The notes below the pieces were generated by a model. The model did no database searches. It was not told the origin of the DNA and was given only the letters and a program-made list of their open reading frames with translations. Shown here piece after piece: positions 7,445 to 14,211 of a stretch of DNA of 30,802 bases (position 1 is its first letter; each line of letters opens with the position of its first letter). The stretch spans positions 1-30,802 of IMG/VR virus record IMGVR_UViG_3300020198_000067; one strand, 5' to 3'. The DNA comes from a virus. The translations under genes and the position numbers were made by a program.

Positions 7445-8083
7445 ATGCTAGTTGAATTACGTAGTATCAGCCGAACGGACAATATGACACCAGAGGAGTT
7501 CATTGTCTACTGCGCTCGGGTCTCGAATCCTGCGAATCAGTATAACAATGAGACAGCCCCGAAGCTCCTGCAATATCTGATTAAGAATCAGCACTGGAGT
7601 CCCTTTGAAATGGTCTCCATGACGCTTGAAATAAATAGTACCAGGGATATTATTCGGCAGATTCTTCGTCACCGTAGTTTTTCATTTCAAGAATTCAGTC
7701 AGCGATATGCCGATCCCACAGCAAACTTCGGGTTTGTGATTCGGGATGCACGACTCCAAGATAAGAAAAATAGGCAGAACAGCTTAGTCTGTGATGACCA
7801 GCAATTGCAAGACGAATGGGCACAGCGTCAGCAAGAGGTGATTGAATTAGCGAAACTTACGTATTTCTGGGCTGTCTCTCACGGAATTGCCAAGGAACAA
7901 GCCCGTGTCGTGCTACCTGAGGGCAATACACCAAGTCGTATCTATATGACAGGCACGATTCGGAGTTGGTATCATTACTGTGAAGTACGCTGTAAGCCCG
8001 ATACACAATTGGAGCATCGGGAAATTGCTAATGCGGTCTGGGATATTTTGCTTGAGCAGATACCATCATTATATTTTGTGTGA
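7445..8083 (+). CDS. thyX: Flavin-dependent thymidylate synthase ThyX
   Basis: 212 residues, with strong ribosome site AAGGAGG. The ThyX signature RHRSFSFQEFSQRY (R75-H76-R77...S...Y88) is complete, and WSPFEM and the substrate-binding LPEGNTPSRIYMTGTIRSW segment are present. It makes dTMP from dUMP with FAD/NADPH and methylenetetrahydrofolate, instead of the T4-type td (ThyA) enzyme. Its neighbours are primase and ribonucleotide reductase, a DNA-precursor operon. The coding end is duplicated immediately after the stop (see the repeat at 8053). Confidence 0.95.
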   Translation: MLVELRSISRTDNMTPEEFIVYCARVSNPANQYNNETAPKLLQYLIKNQHWSPFEMVSMTLEINSTRDIIRQILRHRSFSFQEFSQRYADPTANFGFVIRDARLQDKKNRQNSLVCDDQQLQDEWAQRQQEVIELAKLTYFWAVSHGIAKEQARVVLPEGNTPSRIYMTGTIRSWYHYCEVRCKPDTQLEHREIANAVWDILLEQIPSLYFV

Positions 8084-8098
8084 GCAGCTACCATCATT
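8053..8098 (+). repeat. 18-base tandem-like repeat across the thyX stop
   Basis: TGAGCAGATACCATCATT (8053-8070) recurs as TGAGCAGCTACCATCATT (8081-8098), 17 of 18 identical. The second copy begins with the thyX TGA stop, so the 3' end of thyX is echoed in the spacer before nrdA. Confidence 0.85.
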
Positions 8099-8140
8099 TG
8101 GAGACTTAACTGCATAACATGCGCGCTTATGAGGAGGACT

Positions 8141-8677
8141 ATGAAATATAAAACCACGATTGATTCGACCCGCGATGCCCTGTTTGATGAACTAGGATTC
8201 AAGCGAATGCGCGAATCCTACATGACCGAGACAGAATCATCCCCGCAGGAGCGATTTGCTTTTGTGGCTAGTGCCTTTGCCAGCAATGAGGAACACGCTC
8301 AACGACTCTATGATTATGCCTCACAACATTGGCTAAGTTTCGCTACGCCCATTTTGTCATTTGCTGCCAAGAAGCGGCAATTGCCGATCAGTTGTTTTAC
8401 TGGCGACACTCTAGTTGACACTAAACGAGGAATGATTCCAATTTCTCAGCTTCAAGTTGGCGATCTAGTTTTGTCGCATGACGGAACATATCAACCAGTC
8501 GTAAACATTCAAACGCAAACCAGCGATGATCTATATGAACTAGAATTTAGAGGTGATGTTTTCCATGTGACAGGTAATCATTTAGTTCTGACCAAAGAGG
8601 ATGGCTGGGTTCGGGTAGACGAACTTGATTCAAAGAAGCACAATATTGAGTACGTTCAGGATGATTCTTCGGAATGA
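8141..8677 (+). CDS. nrdA: NrdA N-terminal extein fused to N-half of a split intein
   Basis: 178 residues. The ATG at 8141 is chosen because GAGGAGGA lies 5 bases upstream; an in-frame ATG at 8129 overlaps that ribosome site. Residues 1-84 are the start of a class I ribonucleotide reductase large subunit (WLSFATPILSFAAKKRQLPIS). There is no ATP-cone, so this is a short NrdA/NrdE-like form. At residue 85 the intein begins with Cys (CFTGDTLVDTKRGMIPISQL, block A), with block B VTGNHLVLTKEDGWVRVDEL (TxxH). The ORF stops at codon 179 without intein C-terminal blocks. The matching C-half starts at 9557. Splicing in trans is needed to make active enzyme. The last 131 bases are overlapped antisense by the endonuclease gene. 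Confidence 0.92.
   Translation: MKYKTTIDSTRDALFDELGFKRMRESYMTETESSPQERFAFVASAFASNEEHAQRLYDYASQHWLSFATPILSFAAKKRQLPISCFTGDTLVDTKRGMIPISQLQVGDLVLSHDGTYQPVVNIQTQTSDDLYELEFRGDVFHVTGNHLVLTKEDGWVRVDELDSKKHNIEYVQDDSSE
8393..8674 (+). other. Split intein N-fragment (IntN) coding segment
   Basis: 94 codons from the nucleophile Cys1 (TGT 8393-8395) to the stop. Hint-fold block A (CFTGDT, ISQLQVGDLVLS) and block B (VTGNH with the conserved Thr and His) are intact. There is no DOD or HNH domain within the reading frame, so the endonuclease function is separated into its own gene. Confidence 0.9.
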
Positions 8678-9500
8678 AATCGAAACCTAAATCTTTCGGT
8701 GTACATCCGATGACCATTTTGTTGACATAGGGATTTTTCTTTACGCTATGAATGGTGAAAGGTTTTGAGGAGTTTCTACAATAGTTTCGATATATGCCTT
8801 GCAGACCAGTAAAATTACCAAAGGGCGTGATATAGATTCCGCAGTATGTTTTCTTTAGTGACGCTCCTGATTGCCGAAGATTGTTGTAATATTCCTTTAT
8901 GCCTTTTGATATATTGTGATTGTGTTTCAATGGTCTATTTTGAGAATAGATACTCATATTGAGGGTATTGATTCGTTTAGACCCTATGCAGGCAATACTA
9001 TGTTTTTTGCGATTCTCTGGATTTGAATATAATTCTTTTTTCTGTTGAGACAATTTTCGTCGGGTGTCTTCTGATACATTAGGAGTGCCGTCTAAATTGT
9101 ATCCTCTCACAAAAACGCCTCGTCTGAAATTGGAAAGTTGGATTTTTGCATTTTCGATGAATCTACTGTTGACTGATTTTAGTTGAAAATTTTTCACATG
9201 TACTTGCCCCGATGTTCTTAGAATTGACAAGATTTGAGACTGTGTTCCAAATACTTTGTAGAGAAGAATATGAGCAATGATGTGTTGCCTGTATGTTAGA
9301 ATCGAGCGATTCCAAGGATGCAATGCGAGATTTTTGTATTCTGGGAACATATCTTTAGCTTTAGGGCAAATATGATGTTGTTCCATGTATTGAGATGGAT
9401 TAGTCGTATTGTACGCTTGACAACGCTGGATAAATGATATATACCTGTTCAGATAGTGACTGTTATGCTTTCGCGCAGAGAGAATGATATGGATGTTCAT
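8547..9500 (-). CDS. HNH homing endonuclease between the split nrdA halves
   Basis: 317 residues on the strand opposite to nrdA. Ribosome site GGAGAA is 4 bases before the ATG. The HNH core is YMEQHHICPKAKDMFPEYKN (H42, H43), then WNRSILTYRQHIIAHILLYK (N64, H73, H77). This ExHHIxPK...N...LTxRxHxxAHxLL layout is typical of phage HNH endonucleases. A Lys/Asn/Tyr-rich DNA-binding tail follows. The final ~43 codons overlap the intein N-fragment antisense. DNA is more AT-rich than the flanking nrdA. A consensus late promoter lies 32 bases upstream of its start. It probably cleaves intein-free nrdA alleles and spreads the split-intein insertion; that role is inferred from position. Confidence 0.88.
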   Translation of the reverse strand: MNIHIILSARKHNSHYLNRYISFIQRCQAYNTTNPSQYMEQHHICPKAKDMFPEYKNLALHPWNRSILTYRQHIIAHILLYKVFGTQSQILSILRTSGQVHVKNFQLKSVNSRFIENAKIQLSNFRRGVFVRGYNLDGTPNVSEDTRRKLSQQKKELYSNPENRKKHSIACIGSKRINTLNMSIYSQNRPLKHNHNISKGIKEYYNNLRQSGASLKKTYCGIYITPFGNFTGLQGIYRNYCRNSSKPFTIHSVKKNPYVNKMVIGCTPKDLGFDFIPKNHPERTQYCASLNQVRLPEPSHPLWSELNDYLSHGKHHL

Positions 9501-9531
9501 AGTGTTCTCCGTTTCTTCGTGCTTTCTATCT

Positions 9532-9539
9532 TATTTATA
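9532..9539 (-). promoter_or_regulatory. T4-type late promoter for the homing endonuclease
   Basis: Minus-strand TATAAATA, an exact match to the T4 late promoter box, 32 bases before the endonuclease ATG (9500). It lies between the endonuclease and the IntC half of nrdA, so the endonuclease can be transcribed late and against nrdA. Confidence 0.75.
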
Positions 9540-9556
9540 CGACTGGAGGCGTCAAA

Positions 9557-9664
9557 ATGAGTTTTTCACTGAAAAAAATTAACAAAACTGCTCTGGTATA
9601 TGATATTGAGGTGAAAAACACTCATACATTCACCGTCGGTAATAGTAGAATGATTGTTCACAAC
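9557..9664 (+). other. Split intein C-fragment (IntC) coding segment
   Basis: 36 codons. Block F is ALVYDIEVKNTHTFTVGN and block G MIVHN, followed by Cys+1 (TGC 9665-9667). The penultimate His and terminal Asn needed for Asn cyclisation are present. Fragment sizes (94 + 36) match natural split inteins. Confidence 0.9.
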
Positions 9665-11200
9665 TGCTACCTTCCCTATCTGGCTGACACCGCTGAGGGA
9701 TTAGTTGATACACTCTCTGAGGTCAATTGGCTCTCGATGCTTGGCGGTGGGATTGGCATTGGAATTGGTATTCGTTCGAGTGATGAAAAGTCCACGGGAA
9801 TCATGCCGCATCTTCGTACCTATGATGCCTCATGCTTGGCCTATCGTCAGGGACAGACACGGCGTGGTAGTTATGCGATGTATCTAGATATTACGCATCC
9901 CGATATTCTTCTGTTCTTGGAAATGCGAAAGCCCACTGGTGATCCGAATATGCGATGCCAGAATCTGCACCATGGCATTCTGATTCCTGATACTTTCATG
10001 CAGTTGATTGAGCGATGTATGCTTGATCCTCATATCGATGATACCTGGGAATTGAAGGATCCCCATAGTCAAGAAGTTCGTGATAAGATTTCCGCGAAAG
10101 AGTTGTGGCAGAGGATTCTAGAGACACGAATGCAAACAGGCGAGCCTTATATTCTGTTCATCGATACTGCGAATAAAGCCTTGCCAGAACCGCAGAAGCA
10201 GCTAGGACTGAAGGTTAATCAGTCCAATCTTTGCGCCGAGGTGGTCTTGGCAACAAATAAAGATCGAACGGCGGTCTGCTGTTTGTCCTCTGTGAATCTT
10301 GAATATTACGATCAATGGAAAACGGTACCTGAATTCATTCCAGACATTGTGGAAATGCTTGATAATGTCCTTCAGTATTTTATCGATCATGCGCCTCCAA
10401 CGATTTCTCGTGCGGTGTATTCAGCCTCACAGGAACGCAGCATCGGAATTGGCGCCTTGGGCTTTCATGCGTTTCTCCAGAAGCACAATGTACCCTGGGA
10501 ATCGTCTACTGCGGTCTCCTATAATAAATCTATGTTTCGGCATATCAAAAAACGGATCGATGAAACAAATCTAAAATTGGGGAAGGAACGTGGTGAAGCT
10601 CCTGATATGAAGGGTACGGGCAAACGATTTGCTCATACCACGGCAATTGCGCCGAATGCCAGCACCAGTCTGATTATGGGCAATAGTTCGCCCTCAGTAG
10701 AACCCTTTCGAGCCAATGCTTACCGACAGGATACGCTCTCGGGGATGTACGTAAACAAGAATCGATTCTTGGATGCTGTAATCAAGAAATTGTGCGAGAC
10801 TGATAAGCGTCTAGACTACAATGAAATTTGGTCCTCTATTATTGCCAATGACGGATCGGTGCAGCACCTGACTTGTCTGGATGATACTACTAAAAAGGTC
10901 TTTAAGACCGCAATGGAAATCGATCAAAGATGGATTATTCAACATGCCGCAGATCGCCAGGAGTTTATTGATCAGGCGCAATCGATCAATATTTTCTTTC
11001 GGCCTGATACGAATATCAAGTATCTCCATGCGGTTCATTTTCAAGCCTGGAAAGAGGGTTTGAAAACACTCTACTATTGCCGTTCTGAGAAGTTGATGAA
11101 GGCTGATAAAATCGCCAAGAAGATTGAACGCGAGGCGATCAAGTCCATTGACCTGAAAGCCCTGACAGAAGGTGAAACGTGTCTGGCTTGTGAGGGTTGA
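9557..11200 (+). CDS. nrdA: Split intein C-half fused to NrdA C-terminal extein (catalytic barrel)
   Basis: 547 residues with its own ribosome site (TGGAGG). Residues 1-36 are the intein C-fragment ending MIVHN; the +1 residue is C37, which is the N-terminal member of the active-site cysteine pair (E. coli C225 equivalent). The barrel has NLCAEV (N224, C226, E228; E. coli N437/C439/E441) and AVCCLSS (C241; E. coli C462). A YY pair lies in LKTLYYCRS, and the C-terminal redox pair is in CLACEG (C542, C545). All catalytic residues are present, so the spliced 595-residue enzyme should reduce ribonucleotides with an NrdB partner that is not in this window. Confidence 0.93.
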   Translation: MSFSLKKINKTALVYDIEVKNTHTFTVGNSRMIVHNCYLPYLADTAEGLVDTLSEVNWLSMLGGGIGIGIGIRSSDEKSTGIMPHLRTYDASCLAYRQGQTRRGSYAMYLDITHPDILLFLEMRKPTGDPNMRCQNLHHGILIPDTFMQLIERCMLDPHIDDTWELKDPHSQEVRDKISAKELWQRILETRMQTGEPYILFIDTANKALPEPQKQLGLKVNQSNLCAEVVLATNKDRTAVCCLSSVNLEYYDQWKTVPEFIPDIVEMLDNVLQYFIDHAPPTISRAVYSASQERSIGIGALGFHAFLQKHNVPWESSTAVSYNKSMFRHIKKRIDETNLKLGKERGEAPDMKGTGKRFAHTTAIAPNASTSLIMGNSSPSVEPFRANAYRQDTLSGMYVNKNRFLDAVIKKLCETDKRLDYNEIWSSIIANDGSVQHLTCLDDTTKKVFKTAMEIDQRWIIQHAADRQEFIDQAQSINIFFRPDTNIKYLHAVHFQAWKEGLKTLYYCRSEKLMKADKIAKKIEREAIKSIDLKALTEGETCLACEG

Positions 11201-11232
11201 TAAGCTATTGATTTCATAGAAGAAAATTGCTA

Positions 11233-11261
11233 TTGACTAGGGGTATAGATTTATGTATAAT
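11233..11261 (+). promoter_or_regulatory. Strong sigma70-type promoter, near-leaderless
   Basis: TTGACT (11233-11238), 17-base spacer, TATAAT (11256-11261). The first ATG of the downstream gene is at 11271, only 9 bases after the -10 box, so the transcript would begin at or within a few bases of the start codon. The motif TATTGATTTCA at 11206-11216 is shared with the promoters at 27857 and 28989. Confidence 0.75.
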
Positions 11262-11270
11262 TGATCTATC

Positions 11271-11687
11271 ATGACTTCTATACAGGATAAAATTTCGTGC
11301 CGTGTGCGCCGCATTACCAGAACGTTTACCCCAGGTTATTATCGATTCCGAGAGATTTACGCTACTTGTAAACGTATTCTTCCTCTTTCAGTACGACATA
11401 CTCTCAAAATTGATGTAGTTTGTACACCGCGCGAGTCTGCGTTTGCTGGAGGGGTTTTCGATTTCACTATTGCCATGACCGCAGGGGGAAAAATAACCAC
11501 CCATGAGACTCGTGAAGTTGACTCCCAAGCTGATCGTTATTACCTTGAAGTTTTGGCTAAGATTTTTTATAACATGGCTCACGCCATGGATGAAGCGGGG
11601 TTTGAGGAATCAATTTCTCCCATGACGCTGAAGAAATCACAACAACTACTGACCAATATTCTCTCGCAATCGCTGATGAAATCATGA
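11271..11687 (+). CDS. Unknown protein, possibly from a leaderless mRNA
   Basis: 138 residues, no family recognised. The N-terminal ~45 residues are basic (RVRRITRTFTPGYYRFREIY). A beta-type middle (IDVVCTPRESAFAGGVFDFTIAMT) and a helical C-terminus (YYLEVLAKIFYNMAHAMDEAGFEE) follow. There is no ribosome site; the promoter places the transcript start almost at this ATG. The stop overlaps the next start (ATGA), so the two genes are coupled and likely cooperate. Confidence 0.65.
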   Translation: MTSIQDKISCRVRRITRTFTPGYYRFREIYATCKRILPLSVRHTLKIDVVCTPRESAFAGGVFDFTIAMTAGGKITTHETREVDSQADRYYLEVLAKIFYNMAHAMDEAGFEESISPMTLKKSQQLLTNILSQSLMKS

Positions 11688-12259
11688 GTAATATTCACAA
11701 TATGATTAATGCAATAGTAAAAGTAGTCAGGAAAGACGCACTCACGATATACATATATGAAGATCCTCAGGGTCACTTTACGCAAATTGTGATCGATGAT
11801 TCGGAAGCGAAGTCCATCATTGAAATGACTCGATTCTGTTTGCCGCTCGCGCGCCCCGTTTCACAAAGTCGTTCTAATCGGTTGCTGGAGGGATTTATCA
11901 ATGGTGGGGGAGGCTATGGCCTTCGTTATTCATCTGAGCAAGAAATCCCTCAGTTAAAACATTCTATCTTGGATGTATTTCATGTACTTAGTATTCAACG
12001 ACTCAGATACAACATTTCTGGTTTGATAGAATTACGTATTCAAACGGGAATTCGTGATGGTTGCATTATCCATTTAAGCGTGAGCGAACTAATAGATCGT
12101 CATATACCATCCGAATTTCATAAGTATCCGTTAGCCATAGGGACCACTATTGAATCGATGTTTAAGAATTTGATGCCTGAACATATATCACTGCAAGATT
12201 CATCATTGATGGACTTGATGCTCACCCATACCCAAAAGAAGAAATTGGCAAGAGCTTAA
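11684..12259 (+). CDS. Unknown protein coupled to the gene at 11271
   Basis: 191 residues, ATGA overlap with the preceding stop. It has a beta-rich N-terminus (DALTIYIYEDPQGHFTQIVID), a Gly-rich loop (INGGGGYGLRYS) and an alternating hydrophobic C-terminal half (LIELRIQTGIRDGCIIHLSVSEL). No known motif is seen. The Gly-loop DNA contains a 21-base sequence repeated exactly at 30676. It is convergent with iscU, 35 bases apart. Confidence 0.65.
   Translation: MSNIHNMINAIVKVVRKDALTIYIYEDPQGHFTQIVIDDSEAKSIIEMTRFCLPLARPVSQSRSNRLLEGFINGGGGYGLRYSSEQEIPQLKHSILDVFHVLSIQRLRYNISGLIELRIQTGIRDGCIIHLSVSELIDRHIPSEFHKYPLAIGTTIESMFKNLMPEHISLQDSSLMDLMLTHTQKKKLARA
11907..11927 (+). repeat. 21-base exact repeat, copy 1
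   Basis: GGGGAGGCTATGGCCTTCGT plus T is identical to 30676-30696, 18.8 kb away. Here it encodes the Gly-rich loop of the gene at 11684. Confidence 0.85.
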
Positions 12260-12294
12260 ATTTTTGCTATTAAAGAAACAGAGGCCGATGTAGC

Positions 12295-12678
12295 TCAATG
12301 CCCATCTTCTTTCTTCTTATAATCGTTCAAAGCGGCCTTAATCGCATCTTCCGCCAGCACCGAGCAGTGAATCTTCACGGGCGGCAGATTGAGCTCCTGC
12401 ACGATCTCGGTGTTCTTGATCTTTTCCGCTTCCTGCAGGGTCTTGCCCTTCAGCCATTCAGTTGCAAGGCTTGAGCTTGCGATGGCCGAGCCGCAGCCGA
12501 ATGTCTTGAATCGGGCATCGACGATGCGGTCCTGCTCCACCTTGATCTGTAACTTCATAACGTCACCGCACTCCGGTGCGCCCACGATCCCAGTGCCGAC
12601 GTCCTCATCTTCCTTCTTGAAGGACCCCATGTTCCTGGGGTTGTTGAAATGATCGAGCACCTTGTCGCTGTAAGCCAT
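12295..12678 (-). CDS. iscU: Fe-S cluster assembly scaffold IscU
   Basis: 127 residues, the full length of bacterial IscU (E. coli 128). The start MAYSDKVLDHFNNPRN and all functional residues are conserved: C37 and D39 (GAPECGDVM), C62 (TFGCGSAIASSS), H104 and C105 (KIHCSVL), and the HscA-binding LPPVK (98-102). It would accept sulfur from IscS and iron to build [2Fe-2S] clusters, so it should function with host IscS/HscAB. No other isc gene is beside it. GC content (55-63% in sampled 60-base lines) is clearly above neighbouring genes, suggesting recent acquisition from a host. It lies downstream of gp23 on the same strand, beyond the capsid terminator; ribosome site is weak (AGAAAG). Confidence 0.95.
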   Translation of the reverse strand: MAYSDKVLDHFNNPRNMGSFKKEDEDVGTGIVGAPECGDVMKLQIKVEQDRIVDARFKTFGCGSAIASSSLATEWLKGKTLQEAEKIKNTEIVQELNLPPVKIHCSVLAEDAIKAALNDYKKKEDGH

Positions 12679-12704
12679 AGCTGATTTTTCTTTCTACATG
12701 TCTT

Positions 12705-12797
12705 ATGTATGATGTGGGGTTCTTCGCTAGTCTCTATGTCTTGGTTATAGCTGTGGTATTGATTATCACTCTGATTATGTTGGTGATTTCCAAATAA
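12705..12797 (+). CDS. Possible 30-residue single-span membrane peptide
   Basis: MYDVGFFASLYVLVIAVVLI continuing to ITLIMLVISK and a TAA at 12795. It is almost wholly hydrophobic after the first four residues, with a terminal Lys. It sits between iscU (opposite strand) and the gp23 terminator. No ribosome site is visible, so it could be a chance reading of T-rich sequence. Confidence 0.3.
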   Translation: MYDVGFFASLYVLVIAVVLIITLIMLVISK

Positions 12798-12821
12798 AAA
12801 GGGGAGCCGAAGCCCCCCTTT
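12791..12821 (-). terminator. Rho-independent terminator after gp23
   Basis: On the minus strand, AAAGGGGGGC-TTCG-GCTCCCCTTT forms a 10-bp stem (one G-U pair) with a UUCG tetraloop, followed by TTATTT. On the plus strand the same site has an A-C mismatch, so it favours leftward termination. It separates capsid transcription from iscU. Confidence 0.85.
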
Positions 12822-12845
12822 CCATGATTGCTTGATGCAGCAAGA

Positions 12846-14177
12846 TTACATCAAGTTGGCAATCTTGAAGGCCCTGTAATACATATTGGTCATCGCATTG
12901 ATCGTCCCCTCGCCCTGTGTCGTTCCTTCCGCAAACGGGTTGTTCACAAGACCGTAACGTGTCTTGAACCCGATCTTCGGTTGGAATGTGGACGTATCAA
13001 CTGCACGAACCATCTGGAGTGGCACGTAGGGGCAATAGAACAGCCCTGCATCATAAGCATTGCTGCCCTTATAACCCACTACGGCAAACTCAGAGGTATT
13101 CGAGGTAGCGAAGTACGGATCAATGTATACCTTGAACCGTCCGAGCAATGTACCCGCGAAGGTATTGCCCGTATCGTCCACTGCGAGATTGACGTTATCC
13201 TTCATGGCAGAAGAGTAATCGAGAATGCCGTATGTCGCCAAGGCAGAGGCCACGTCACTGGAGACGATGACCACATTACCCTTGCCCCGACGTGTATCCT
13301 TGGCAATTCGATTGGCTTCACGCTCAATCTGGAACACAAGGCCCTTCACCTTCTCTGCCATCCACCGACCGTTTGAATCGGTATCGAGATCGAAGGTACC
13401 CACTGTCGATGTCCCTGTCTGACACCCCACCTTAGAAGTGTAGTAAATCTTACGCAACACTTCGCGGTTGATTTCAGCCAAGATTTCCGCAGAGAGAATA
13501 TTCGACAATTCTGACTCAGCATCCAGACCATGCACAGCCTTCAGGTCTTGAGCCAATTCCATCGTGTATTCAGCCTTGAGGGCGCGAGTCTTTGCAGTCA
13601 CCGTCACCTTCTCAATGTTGAATGCCATTTCACCCCAGCTCGTTCCCGACAAGCCTTCTGCTGTGGCTGTGGTCATTCCTGAACCCGTGGACACTGTGGA
13701 GGCAAACACGTTCCCACTACCCAGGGCTGTATTCGCAGCCATTGTGATATCAGTCTGTGAGCCTGTGCCCGCCCAGGCCGTATTCGCTTCATTATAGAGA
13801 GCTTCCCCTATACGCGCGGTGGCATTGGCGTAGTTGCTCCGCATGGCGAAAATCAGGCCAGTCGGACCACTCATTGGCTGGACGCCGCACACGTCATACG
13901 CAATCAGGTTCGGCAAGGAACGCCGAATCAAGCTGATAAGAATCGGATCAAAACCAGCCATCGGGCCTGTTGAAGTCGCGGTGCCTGTCAAGCCACCACC
14001 CGTCGCGTTGACTGGAGCAGCTTCACTCAACACTTGGCCCTCTTCCTTCTGGGCCCGAAGCATATTCTCCAAGATCACCGCGGTGACGGCTCGGCGATGA
14101 CGATCCTTAATCGGCGGCAAGGCCTTGTGATCTAGAACCCCGCCCCACTTTTCCTCTAGTTTCTCTGTTAAGTACAT
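12846..14177 (-). CDS. 23: Major capsid protein (T4 gp23-like)
   Basis: 443 residues, shorter than T4 gp23 (521). The start MYLTEKLEEKWGGVLDH and the region SLIRRSLPNLIAYDVCGVQP are diagnostic of gp23. A maturation site for the prohead protease is visible at VLSE|AAPV (after E52), matching the T4 LTE|AE site in gp23. Internal LKAEYTMELAQDLKAVHGLDA is a conserved capsid segment. Ribosome site AGGAGA. It is downstream of gp22 with a 34-base gap and probably shares its late promoter. It ends at a strong terminator. It forms the hexameric shell lattice. Confidence 0.95.
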   Translation of the reverse strand: MYLTEKLEEKWGGVLDHKALPPIKDRHRRAVTAVILENMLRAQKEEGQVLSEAAPVNATGGGLTGTATSTGPMAGFDPILISLIRRSLPNLIAYDVCGVQPMSGPTGLIFAMRSNYANATARIGEALYNEANTAWAGTGSQTDITMAANTALGSGNVFASTVSTGSGMTTATAEGLSGTSWGEMAFNIEKVTVTAKTRALKAEYTMELAQDLKAVHGLDAESELSNILSAEILAEINREVLRKIYYTSKVGCQTGTSTVGTFDLDTDSNGRWMAEKVKGLVFQIEREANRIAKDTRRGKGNVVIVSSDVASALATYGILDYSSAMKDNVNLAVDDTGNTFAGTLLGRFKVYIDPYFATSNTSEFAVVGYKGSNAYDAGLFYCPYVPLQMVRAVDTSTFQPKIGFKTRYGLVNNPFAEGTTQGEGTINAMTNMYYRAFKIANLM

Positions 14178-14211
14178 TTCGTTATCTCCTCTGTTAATTC
14201 GACGTTGATTG

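Noticed and set aside
12828-13376. Plus-strand frame of 182 codons opposite gp23
   Set aside because: Antisense shadow of the capsid gene.
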